A stretch of 7,765 nucleotides of DNA, from assembly GCA_005885025.1 (NCBI GenBank), contig VAYC01000005.1, forward strand, positions 1 through 7,765, written 5' to 3'. Positions 1 to 6,371 of this stretch are shown here, piece after piece. Each line of letters opens with the position of its first letter. The first letter of the stretch is position 1. Below the pieces are notes generated by a model. That model did no database searches, was not told the DNA's origin, and saw only the letters and a program-made list of their open reading frames with translations. Source of the DNA: Actinomycetota bacterium. Its GTDB lineage: Bacteria; Actinomycetota; UBA4738. A program made the translations under genes and the position numbers.

Positions 1-1
1 G

Positions 2-499
2 GGCGGCGCCTTCCTCCAGACCCCGTGGGAGAGTGCGGCCGTCGCGCTTCGAACCAGCGCCTACTCGCTCAAGGCCATCGCTGTGGGGATGCTCCCGCTG
101 ATGCAGGAGGCCGGCGGTTCGATCGTCAGCCTCGACTTCGACGCGTCGGTGGCGTGGCCGATCTACGACTGGATGGGCGTGAGCAAGGCGGCCCTCGAGG
201 CGATCACGCGGTACCTCGCCCGCTACCTCGGCCCCCACGGGATCCGGGTGAATTGCGTTTCTGCCGGGCCGCTCCGCACGATGGCCGCCAAGGGCATCCC
301 CGGATTCGAGACGCTGGCTTCGTCATGGGGCAAGCGAGCGCCGCTTGGATGGGACGTCCAGGATCCCGAGCCGGTGGCGCGAACCGTGGCGTTCCTTCTT
401 TCGGACTGGTCGAAGGGCATCACGGCAGAGATCATCCACGTGGACGGTGGGTATCACGCCGTCGGGGCAGAGCTCGAGGGCGAGTCGGCCCGGCCCTAA
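2..499 (+). CDS. fabI: Enoyl-[acyl-carrier-protein] reductase (NADH), InhA/FabI-type, 3' part
   Basis: This gene runs in from the left edge; 165 residues and a TAA stop are visible. The family reduces trans-2-enoyl-ACP with NADH in the last step of each fatty-acid elongation cycle (FAS II, cytoplasm). Seen: the catalytic Y-x6-K signature at visible residues 55-62 (YDWMGVSK), equivalent to Tyr158/Lys165 of mycobacterial InhA; the preceding LDFD with Phe46, at the same 9-residue distance from Tyr as InhA Phe149; then GIRVNCVSAGPLRT, RAPLGWD and the closing DGG segment. InhA is about 269 residues, so about 100 N-terminal residues with the NAD-binding Gly-rich loop lie outside the window. The stretch between the RT and RAP motifs, which forms the substrate-binding loop, is 18 residues, about 10 shorter than I recall for InhA. 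That argues for a general FAS II reductase rather than a long-chain mycolate enzyme. The similarity to InhA is strong enough to exclude a generic SDR with fair confidence. Confidence 0.93.
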   Translation, partial: GGAFLQTPWESAAVALRTSAYSLKAIAVGMLPLMQEAGGSIVSLDFDASVAWPIYDWMGVSKAALEAITRYLARYLGPHGIRVNCVSAGPLRTMAAKGIPGFETLASSWGKRAPLGWDVQDPEPVARTVAFLLSDWSKGITAEIIHVDGGYHAVGAELEGESARP

Positions 500-2001
500 C
501 TCTCCACGGAGAATCGGACGACGGCCGCCAGGTCGTGCGAGGGCCTGATGTCCTGCCGAATGGTCTGCACGAAGCCGACGGTGTCGCGGTCGGTCCACAT
601 GCAGAGGCTTCCTCGAACTCCGCCCCTGATCCGGGCGCAGATGATCGTGGCCTCCTCGGAAGCGTCAACGGCCTTCGTCGCCATATCGATCTTGGCCTTG
701 CCCGCGCTGGCATAGCCGCGGGCGAAATCCGAGAAGATGTCATCCGCCGACTGGTTCGGACCCTTCTGGTACTCGAAGGCGGCGAAGTAGAAGCGGGGGC
801 TGCCGGAGAACCCGTAGAAGGCGGCCTTGCCCGTGATGCCGTTCTGCTGGGCGAGGGTCTCCAGCTGCCCCACGTACCGCTGAAGGCTGGGGTCGTCGAT
901 CTTCCCCATGCCCGCGATGGAAGCCGGGACCACGACGTGCTTTCGCGTGTATCGGGCCCAGGCGTCTCGGGCGCCTCCGTAGGCGCCGAAGGCCACCAGG
1001 GCCACCATCACCGCGATGGCCACCTTGGTCACCAGCGCGCCCCGATACCTCGTCTTGATCGGTGCGGGGACGGCCGCCCAGCTGAGGGTGGGCTTGACCG
1101 CGCTGTCCAGGGCTCCTGGGATCCGAACGGGGGCGGGCGAGGACTGCGTGAGGGGAGGAGCCACGGGGCGGACCACGTTCTGCTGCTCGGCGAACGGGAC
1201 GTAGCATCGGTAGCAGAACAACGCGCTCCCGGGATTCACCGTCCCGCACTGGATGCACTTCTTCTGGTCCGGTGGTTGCGATTCGGGAGAACCCGGCGCC
1301 GCCGACTGGGCCACCGGCATGGACGTGGCCCATGAACGAGCTGCCGGACGCGCCGGCCGTGCGGGCGTCACGGGCGGAGGTGGCGGAAACGGGGGCTGAG
1401 CGCCTGGACCGGCGGCCGAGGCTCCCATGGTGAGAGTCGACGCCATGGCCATGGATGGAGCAGGCACAACCGGAAAATCAATCGACCCAGGCTGGTGGAC
1501 CCGCTCTTCGGCTTCGAGGGGAACGCTCACCGAGGCAGCTACGTGGGGCCGTTGGAAGTTCTCGGCGAAGCGTTCGGGGTGGTCGCGCTTGTAGGCCGTC
1601 ACGCTGACCGGCGCCGCATCCGCGAAGCCGAACGTCACGCGCCTGCGGTCCACCGCGGGCTGGACCGAGACCGACGACACGCGCTCCAGCGGTACGTCCC
1701 CCAGGAAGCGGACAGGCTTGTGGGAGAACAGGGCGGCCCTCCAGACCAGCAACCGTCGCTCCGTCAACCCGATGACCATGCGGGGGGCGGCCGGGAAGCC
1801 GGCTCGATGCGCTCGCCGAACCGATTCGCCCGTGAGGAGCGACTGCATGAGGGCCCCGGTCAGGAGCTCGCCGACGATGCCCAGCCGTCCCTCGAAGGCC
1901 CCCACGGCCAGGGCGCGGGTTGCCGCCACCAGATGCTCGCCGGGAGCGAGGACCTCGTTGGTATGTGGTTCGAGCTGTCGGTCTGCTTTGGGAATGGCCA
2001 T
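496..2001 (-). CDS. PH-like / zinc-ribbon / single-pass membrane protein, function unknown
   Basis: A 501-residue protein of composite build. Residues about 15-150 look like a bacterial PH-like (GRAM/bPH) domain: a short helical start, then beta-rich segments with MVIGLTERRLLVWRA and PLERVSSVSV. Residues about 170-245 are a Pro/Ala-rich, probably disordered linker. A zinc ribbon follows with Cys249, Cys252, Cys263 and Cys266 (CxxC-x10-CxxC). A single hydrophobic span lies at about 324-342, preceded by basic residues (KTRYR), which predicts N-in/C-out. The tail of about 155 residues contains Cys455 and Cys467 near CMWTDRDTVGF, which resembles from memory the 'C-x-W-x-D-x-x-T-x-G' ending of many actinobacterial secreted or membrane proteins; the cysteines could form a disulfide. 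The start is ATG at 2001. No Shine-Dalgarno sequence is visible upstream, so a leaderless message or another start is possible. It sits 97 bases after the pirin gene on the same strand and may have its own promoter. Function is not known; the domain names are inferred by eye. Confidence 0.85.
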   Translation of the reverse strand: MAIPKADRQLEPHTNEVLAPGEHLVAATRALAVGAFEGRLGIVGELLTGALMQSLLTGESVRRAHRAGFPAAPRMVIGLTERRLLVWRAALFSHKPVRFLGDVPLERVSSVSVQPAVDRRRVTFGFADAAPVSVTAYKRDHPERFAENFQRPHVAASVSVPLEAEERVHQPGSIDFPVVPAPSMAMASTLTMGASAAGPGAQPPFPPPPPVTPARPARPAARSWATSMPVAQSAAPGSPESQPPDQKKCIQCGTVNPGSALFCYRCYVPFAEQQNVVRPVAPPLTQSSPAPVRIPGALDSAVKPTLSWAAVPAPIKTRYRGALVTKVAIAVMVALVAFGAYGGARDAWARYTRKHVVVPASIAGMGKIDDPSLQRYVGQLETLAQQNGITGKAAFYGFSGSPRFYFAAFEYQKGPNQSADDIFSDFARGYASAGKAKIDMATKAVDASEEATIICARIRGGVRGSLCMWTDRDTVGFVQTIRQDIRPSHDLAAVVRFSVES

Positions 2002-2072
2002 TTGTCACAATCGAAGTCTCGGGGTCTAGGAGTTGATTCGGGCGGCCGACCAACCGGCTTGAGAAGGGCCTG

Positions 2073-2084
2073 TGCCCTAGGGCA
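2073..2084. repeat. 12-bp perfect palindrome in intergenic gap (possible operator)
   Basis: TGCCCTAGGGCA is a perfect 6+6 palindrome without a loop, in the 97-base gap between the end of the pirin gene and the start of the PH/zinc-ribbon gene. It lies about 72-83 bases upstream of that start codon. It could be a dimeric regulator site for the downstream gene. It has no loop and no T-run, so it is not a convincing terminator. It may also be chance in GC-rich DNA. Confidence 0.25.
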
Positions 2085-2098
2085 GATGGAGGGTGGAC

Positions 2099-2809
2099 CT
2101 AGCCGTCGAGGCGCACTTCCACGAGCAGCAGCTCCGTCTCCCCGTCGGCTCCGATGGTCAGCTCGGGCTCGTCCCAGATCTTGGCGGCGTCGCCCGTGCC
2201 GAGGCGCTGGCCGTTCAGCCGGATGTCCCCGCCGATCACGTAGAGGTAGCCGCCGGTCCCATCATCGAACTTGTGCGACACAGACGTGCCCCGTGGGAGT
2301 GCGGAGACGTACACGCTCGCCTCCTGGTGGACGAGCACGGCATCCCCGCCCTCCGGAGAAACCGCACGCAGCAGCCGGCCGGTTCGGTCCTCCTTCGTGA
2401 GGACTCTCTGCTCGACCGAAGGCTCCAGACCGAGCTCCCGCGGCATGATCCACAGCTGAATGAACCGCATCGGCTCGGTGTCGGAGGCGTTCTGCTCGGA
2501 GTGCCACGCTCCCGCCCCGAGCGTCATCCGCTGTACGGACCCCGCCGGCAGGACCGGGTAATCGTCTCCCCGCAAGCTGTCGGCGTGCTGGAAGAATCCT
2601 TCCACCACGTACGTGATCCCTTCGATGTCTCGGTGCGGGTGCATCGGCCAGGCCACCCCGGGGACCAGGCGATCGTCGTTGAACACGCGAAGCGACCCGA
2701 ACTGCATCCATTCCGGATCGAGGTACTCGTCGAAGGAGAAGTGCCAGCGGGCATGGAACCATCCGCCCTCCTTCTCGTAGATCTCCGCGTCACGCCTGAT
2801 CTGGATCAT
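2099..2809 (-). CDS. Pirin family protein (bicupin, quercetinase-like)
   Basis: A 236-residue protein, the usual length for bacterial pirins of the YhhW type. The N-terminal cupin carries the metal-binding set His57, His59, His103 and Glu105, within HPHRDIEGITYVVEG and AWHSEQN; this matches the known His/His/His/Glu pattern of E. coli YhhW (57/59/101/103). The second cupin (about 135-236) has lost the metal ligands, as is normal for the family, and ends with strands GGYLYVIGGDIRLNG and ELLLVEVRL. Members bind Fe, Ni or Cu; some show quercetin 2,3-dioxygenase activity in vitro, but physiological roles vary and the substrate cannot be predicted. The ATG at 2809 is supported by a strong ribosome binding site and by the typical pirin N-terminus (MIQIRRDAEIYE). 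The gene overlaps the end of the DUF4129 gene by 20 bases, so it is probably co-transcribed and translationally coupled with the MoxR block. Soluble, cytoplasmic by inference. Confidence 0.93.
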   Translation of the reverse strand: MIQIRRDAEIYEKEGGWFHARWHFSFDEYLDPEWMQFGSLRVFNDDRLVPGVAWPMHPHRDIEGITYVVEGFFQHADSLRGDDYPVLPAGSVQRMTLGAGAWHSEQNASDTEPMRFIQLWIMPRELGLEPSVEQRVLTKEDRTGRLLRAVSPEGGDAVLVHQEASVYVSALPRGTSVSHKFDDGTGGYLYVIGGDIRLNGQRLGTGDAAKIWDEPELTIGADGETELLLVEVRLDG

Positions 2810-4151
2810 CGATCCTCCTCGCCCGTGAGAGGGCGGCCATGGCCAGGCCGCGCTCGACGTCGAGCCGCCCGAGCGCCTCTTCCTCGATCCGCACGGACCC
2901 GTACCGGACGTCCTCGTACGCTCGGGTCAGCGCGGTGAACGCTGGAGCGCACTCTGGAAAGGCCCGGTTCACGTCAATCATGTATTCCCCCGGCGTGCGA
3001 GCGGGCGGCTTTGCCAGACCGAGCCGCTCCAGCACCAGGAGCGCTTCCGCGTACCACCTTCTCACGGTATCTGCCGGGAACTCCCTCCGCAGGCGTGGGA
3101 TCCGATTCCTCATGCGCCTGCTCGCCATCGGCGCCCGCTCTGGGATCTGCTCGCGCGCACGCGGGCCTACGCCCTCGGTGAGCAGGCGCCATCGGCGGCG
3201 GATGGTCGTGAGGAGCAAGAGGAAGATCCCCGTGAACAGCAACAGGCCGATGACGCGTTCCACCAGGGAGGAGCCACCGCTCTTCCCGCTCGTGGCTGGC
3301 CCGATCGCACGGATCCTCGCGGCGGCCCGGCTGATGCCCTCCGCCGAGACATGGGCCTTGGTGAGGATCCAGTAGAGGGGACGAAGGAGCAGCTCGGCCA
3401 CCACCCACCCCATGGCCAGGACCAGCCTCGCCAGCAGCCCGTAGACGAAGCGGCCGGAGACCTCGAACGCCCCGTGCGGTGAACCGAGGACGAGCGCCAG
3501 CACCATCACCGCACACATCACGGCCAGGACGACGATCAAGCTTCGGTGGGGCCGGGAAAGCGAAGCATCGGAGTCGACTCTGGCCGGACGGTTGGCGAGC
3601 CACACGCTCGCGGCCCGGGATGCCAGCGAGCCGAGGAAGAACAGAACCGCGATCATCGGCATGAGCGAGTGCAGGGGGTCTCGCTTCCCCACTGAGACGA
3701 CCTCGATGAACAGAACGGCCGCACCCAGGGCGAACGAGTCGCCGATGGGCTCCCGCCAGTCGCGGATGGCGAGCATCACCACGCGGAGGGCAAGCGCGAG
3801 CGCCACCACCACTGCTGTGCCCGTTCCGGACGCGCCCGCCGATCCCCACACGGCGCCTTGGACCAGGCCGAGGACCACGGCTGCGACCGGGACGGCCAGG
3901 CGCATCCCCGCATGCCGCCGGAACGCCGTTGCCGACACCGTGGCGCCGACGAATACCAACGCGAAAAGCGGGAAGCCGGCGAACGGCCCCGCGCCGACCC
4001 GGGCGGAGTCCACCGCGATGAGATGCGCCGGCACGAACAGGAGGCCGCTTTCGGCGGCCGCGGCGAGGGCCGCGGCCGGCACGCTGGCTCGGTCGTCGGC
4101 GCGGAGGCTCGGGTCTGCCCCGGCGCTCGCGCCCAATCGGAGCAGGTTCAT
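2790..4151 (-). CDS. Multi-pass membrane protein with C-terminal DUF4129-like domain
   Basis: A 453-residue protein. The N-terminal two thirds hold about seven to eight hydrophobic segments (roughly 32-48, 57-76, 85-102, 112-129, 138-153, 163-180, 204-223, 236-262), then a short polar loop, then another span at 299-316 followed by a basic stretch (RRRWR). The cytoplasmic tail at about 360-445 shows the DUF4129 pattern: RRWYAEALLVLERLGL, TPGEYM, LTRAYEDVRYGS. The layout resembles TgpA-type proteins (membrane bundle, transglutaminase core, span, DUF4129), but only about 40 residues lie between the membrane bundle and the last span, and they contain no Cys and no Cys-His-Asp triad. The transglutaminase core is therefore absent. 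The start was chosen at ATG 4151, where it overlaps the DUF58 stop as ATGA, a sign of translational coupling. The open frame continues far upstream, but that extension is antisense-frame shadow of the DUF58 gene. The probable role is as membrane partner of the MoxR/DUF58 module; the substrate is unknown. Confidence 0.85.
   Translation of the reverse strand: MNLLRLGASAGADPSLRADDRASVPAAALAAAAESGLLFVPAHLIAVDSARVGAGPFAGFPLFALVFVGATVSATAFRRHAGMRLAVPVAAVVLGLVQGAVWGSAGASGTGTAVVVALALALRVVMLAIRDWREPIGDSFALGAAVLFIEVVSVGKRDPLHSLMPMIAVLFFLGSLASRAASVWLANRPARVDSDASLSRPHRSLIVVLAVMCAVMVLALVLGSPHGAFEVSGRFVYGLLARLVLAMGWVVAELLLRPLYWILTKAHVSAEGISRAAARIRAIGPATSGKSGGSSLVERVIGLLLFTGIFLLLLTTIRRRWRLLTEGVGPRAREQIPERAPMASRRMRNRIPRLRREFPADTVRRWYAEALLVLERLGLAKPPARTPGEYMIDVNRAFPECAPAFTALTRAYEDVRYGSVRIEEEALGRLDVERGLAMAALSRARRIDDPDQA
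2814..2820 (-). promoter_or_regulatory. Ribosome binding site of pirin gene
   Basis: GAGGAGG on the minus strand, 4 bases before the ATG at 2809. It is a near-consensus Shine-Dalgarno sequence that fixes the pirin start. It lies inside the last codons of the preceding DUF4129 gene. Confidence 0.75.
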
Positions 4152-5242
4152 CCGAGCACCGCCTCTACCGGCGACAGGTGGAGGACCTCGGCGCCGCGTC
4201 TGCGAAGGACGGCCATCTCGTGGAGCAGTCCCCGGCCGGGGCGCGGAGACACGACCACGGCCGTCGTGCCCCTGCCGAGACCGCGGGTGACCTCGCGAAG
4301 GACCGGGGCGAGATCCGAGGTGGGATCGCCGGGCATTCGGGAGAGGGCCGCGAAGAGCGTGGCCTCGTGCCCGGGTGCGGAGGAGGACGGCACCCGCAAT
4401 GGCCCTCGCCCCTTGGTGAGGTGCGTGTTGGCGATCATCCCCACCCGCCACCCCGAGCCAATGGCCTGGCGCGCCAGGAAGCTGGCCCACCCGATGGTGT
4501 CTTCGGCGATCTCCGGGAAGATCGAGTCCCAGAATGGCTCTCCCGCAGCGAGATCGAGCACCAGAAGCACCTCGGCGGTGCGGGTCGGCTCGAACAGCTT
4601 CGTCTGGAGGCCGCCGGAGTGCCCGGTGAGCTTCCAGTGGATCCGGTTGAGGGGATCTCCGGGCTCGTACGGACGGACACCCGCGAACCGTTCCCGCGCT
4701 TCGAAGATGCGGGAGGCCTGGGCCGGGGCCCCGAACGGCAGCCGGCGTCGAACCGACATGGGGATGCCGATGCGAGGCTCGGGCATCACCAGCAACACGG
4801 CTTCGGCCGGGAGCTCGCGTCGCAGCGGCGAGAGGTCGAAGGGATCCGTGAGCTCGACCTGGATGCGCTCGACCCAGAACTCTCCCCGACGGCGCAGTCG
4901 GATGGGGAGGTCGAAGACGGCCTCCGAGCGGCCCGGGACGGACAGGCGTCGCTGAAACGCGCGCATCCTGGCTGATGATCCTGGACCGGGGTGCAGGCCG
5001 GGCGGCAACCAGATCGACAACCGGACCAACGGCAGAGGAAGGCGCTTGCCGTTCGCGATCCGCACGCGGAGTGTGACGGGTTCGCCCAGGAACGCGCGGG
5101 CCGGAATGAACCGGGCCGAGACCTCCACCCGAGCCCAGGCCAGGCGGGACCATGCCGCCACCGCTCCGGCCGTCATGGCGATGGCGACCGACCAGAGAAG
5201 GAGCGCCGTATTGGCCGCCGCCACCGCGGCGAAGCCCATCAC
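4148..5242 (-). CDS. DUF58 domain-containing protein (MoxR-associated, vWA-like)
   Basis: 364 residues from the GTG at 5242. Two hydrophobic segments near the N-terminus (about 5-33) anchor it in the membrane. A beta-rich region follows with the common DPFDLSPLRR (133-142). The DUF58 hallmark is at 190-204 (RPYEPGDPLNRIHWK), followed by a vWA-like strand VLLVLDL (225-231). DUF58 proteins are regularly encoded beside MoxR ATPases and are thought to act with them in assembly or maturation of membrane or envelope proteins; that role is known at family level only. The gene lies 47 bases after the moxR stop and overlaps the next gene by 4 bases. The start is doubtful: the upstream in-frame sequence still reads like a DUF58 N-terminus (TPERRGAILFLAT), but it has no ATG, GTG or TTG. 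A GGAG 5 bases before an in-frame CTG (5257) may mark a non-standard start. The ATG at 5239 is a further option. Confidence 0.9.
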   Translation of the reverse strand: MMGFAAVAAANTALLLWSVAIAMTAGAVAAWSRLAWARVEVSARFIPARAFLGEPVTLRVRIANGKRLPLPLVRLSIWLPPGLHPGPGSSARMRAFQRRLSVPGRSEAVFDLPIRLRRRGEFWVERIQVELTDPFDLSPLRRELPAEAVLLVMPEPRIGIPMSVRRRLPFGAPAQASRIFEARERFAGVRPYEPGDPLNRIHWKLTGHSGGLQTKLFEPTRTAEVLLVLDLAAGEPFWDSIFPEIAEDTIGWASFLARQAIGSGWRVGMIANTHLTKGRGPLRVPSSSAPGHEATLFAALSRMPGDPTSDLAPVLREVTRGLGRGTTAVVVSPRPGRGLLHEMAVLRRRGAEVLHLSPVEAVLG

Positions 5243-5289
5243 CGTCGCCAGGAACAGGATGGCTCCGCGCCGCTCGGGGGTGTTCGTGC

Positions 5290-6246
5290 CTAGGCCCCCT
5301 GGAACTCCACGGGGACCGCAACGCTCTCCACGATCTCCTCGAGGATCTCGTTCTGGCGCCGGTCTCGGATGCGAGCATCGGTGGACAGGACGAGCCGGTG
5401 GTCGAACACCGGCCCGGCCAGTGCCTTCACGTCGTCCGGAAGGACGTAATCGCGTCCCGCGAGCAGCGCCCGGGCCCTCGATGCGTCGCCCATGTGCTCG
5501 ATGGCTCTGGGGCTGGCCCCCACCTGTACGTCGGGATGGTCCCGGGTGGCCCGGGCCAGCGTCACGATGTAGCGGCGAACGGGCGGCTCCAGTCGGACCT
5601 CGTCGACGAGCCTCCGCAGCTCGACGAGGTCCGGGACGTCCTGCAGCGACACCGACGGCACCCCGCGCCCCCTGCGACCCACGGTCAGGATCCGTTCCTC
5701 GTCGTCCTCGCCCGGATAGCCCATGCGGACGCGCAGGAGGAACCGGTCCAGCTGCGCTTCGGGGAGCGGGAACGTCCCCTCCAGCTCGATGGGGTTCTGG
5801 GTCGCCAGCACGAAGAACGGGTCGGGCAGCGGGTAGGTCACGCCGTCCACCGTCACCTGGCGCTCTTGCATGGCCTCCAGGAGGGCGGCCTGTGTCTTGG
5901 GGGTGGCCCGGTTGATCTCGTCTGCTAGGAGGACCTCGGTGAAGATTGGCCCGGGTCGGAACTCGAACTCCTGAGTCTTGAGGTTCAGGACGGAAGTGCC
6001 CGTGATATCCGACGGCATCAGGTCGGGGGTGAACTGGATCCGGGAGAAGCGCAGTCCCAGGAGACTGGCCAGCATCCGAACCAACGTGGTCTTGCCGACG
6101 CCCGGGACGTCGTCGATCAGGACGTGAGAGTCCGTGAGGATCCCGATCAGGACCAGCCGGACCGGCTCCCGGACGCCGAACAGCCGGGCTTCGATCCGCT
6201 CCGCGAGCGCACGGAAAACGGTTCGGGCTTCGTCCAGGTCGCTCAT
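5290..6246 (-). CDS. MoxR family AAA+ ATPase
   Basis: 318 residues, normal for MoxR ATPases. Seen: Walker A DVPGVGKTTL (46-55), Walker B VLLADEINR (105-113) with Asp109/Glu110, the MoxR-typical AALLEAMQERQVTVDG (120-135), sensor 1 ATQNP (148-152), LPEAQLDRFLLR (161-172) with the probable arginine finger, and GASPRA (243-248) in the lid domain with the sensor 2 arginine. MoxR proteins form hexameric ATP-driven chaperone-like machines and usually act on or through vWA/DUF58 partners; here DUF58 and DUF4129 genes follow directly. It is the first gene of the presumed five-gene minus-strand block. The start is ATG 6246. No Shine-Dalgarno is visible, but a TATCCT box lies 6 bases upstream, as in leaderless actinobacterial messages. 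Cytoplasmic, probably recruited to the membrane by its partners. The family call is secure; the specific client is unknown. Confidence 0.96.
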   Translation of the reverse strand: MSDLDEARTVFRALAERIEARLFGVREPVRLVLIGILTDSHVLIDDVPGVGKTTLVRMLASLLGLRFSRIQFTPDLMPSDITGTSVLNLKTQEFEFRPGPIFTEVLLADEINRATPKTQAALLEAMQERQVTVDGVTYPLPDPFFVLATQNPIELEGTFPLPEAQLDRFLLRVRMGYPGEDDEERILTVGRRGRGVPSVSLQDVPDLVELRRLVDEVRLEPPVRRYIVTLARATRDHPDVQVGASPRAIEHMGDASRARALLAGRDYVLPDDVKALAGPVFDHRLVLSTDARIRDRRQNEILEEIVESVAVPVEFQGA

Positions 6247-6252
6247 GGGATC

Positions 6253-6258
6253 AGGATA
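6253..6258 (-). promoter_or_regulatory. Candidate -10 element of a leaderless moxR transcript
   Basis: TATCCT on the minus strand fits the TAnnnT pattern and ends 6 bases before the ATG at 6246. That spacing would put the transcription start at or next to the A of ATG. The moxR gene lacks a Shine-Dalgarno sequence, which agrees with a leaderless message. I see no convincing -35 hexamer. Tentative. Confidence 0.35.
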
Positions 6259-6299
6259 GTCGGCCCCTGCGGGCCTTCCTCACCTGGTTGTACGGGTTG

Positions 6300-6331
6300 G
6301 CCGGGCGGCAGGATGCGGGGCTCGGCCCGGC
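6300..6331. terminator. Inverted repeat between heme block and moxR (weak terminator candidate)
   Basis: GCCGGGC (6300-6306) and GCCCGGC (6325-6331) form a 7-bp all-GC stem with an 18-base loop in the 125-base gap after the small membrane protein gene (stop at 6372). No T-run follows on the minus strand, so it is not a classic intrinsic terminator. It could still slow or attenuate read-through from the heme block into moxR, or be chance in GC-rich DNA. Confidence 0.2.
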
Positions 6332-6371
6332 TGGTCAGGCCGTCCGGCGCTCGGTGCGTTCGAGCATCGAA

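Noticed and set aside
25..1335. Long plus-strand open frame of 436 residues
   Set aside because: It overlaps fabI in a different frame and then lies antisense to the PH/zinc-ribbon gene. Its composition is Arg/Gly/Pro-rich with no motifs, typical of shadow frames in GC-rich DNA.
2010..2060. TTGGTC and CCTAGA/TAGACC as a promoter for the PH/zinc-ribbon gene
   Set aside because: The matches to -35 and -10 consensus are poor, and the spacing works only for the worse -10 choice. A promoter in this gap is likely but cannot be placed.
1495..2938. Plus-strand open frames of 301 and 281 residues
   Set aside because: Both lie antisense to well-supported genes (PH/zinc-ribbon protein, pirin, DUF4129) and show no recognisable domain.
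4152..5378. Upstream extension of the DUF4129 reading frame giving a protein of 862 residues
   Set aside because: The extension runs through the DUF58 gene in another frame and gives Arg/Pro/Gly-rich sequence without domain character. The ATGA overlap at 4148-4151 and the membrane-protein N-terminus fix the real start.
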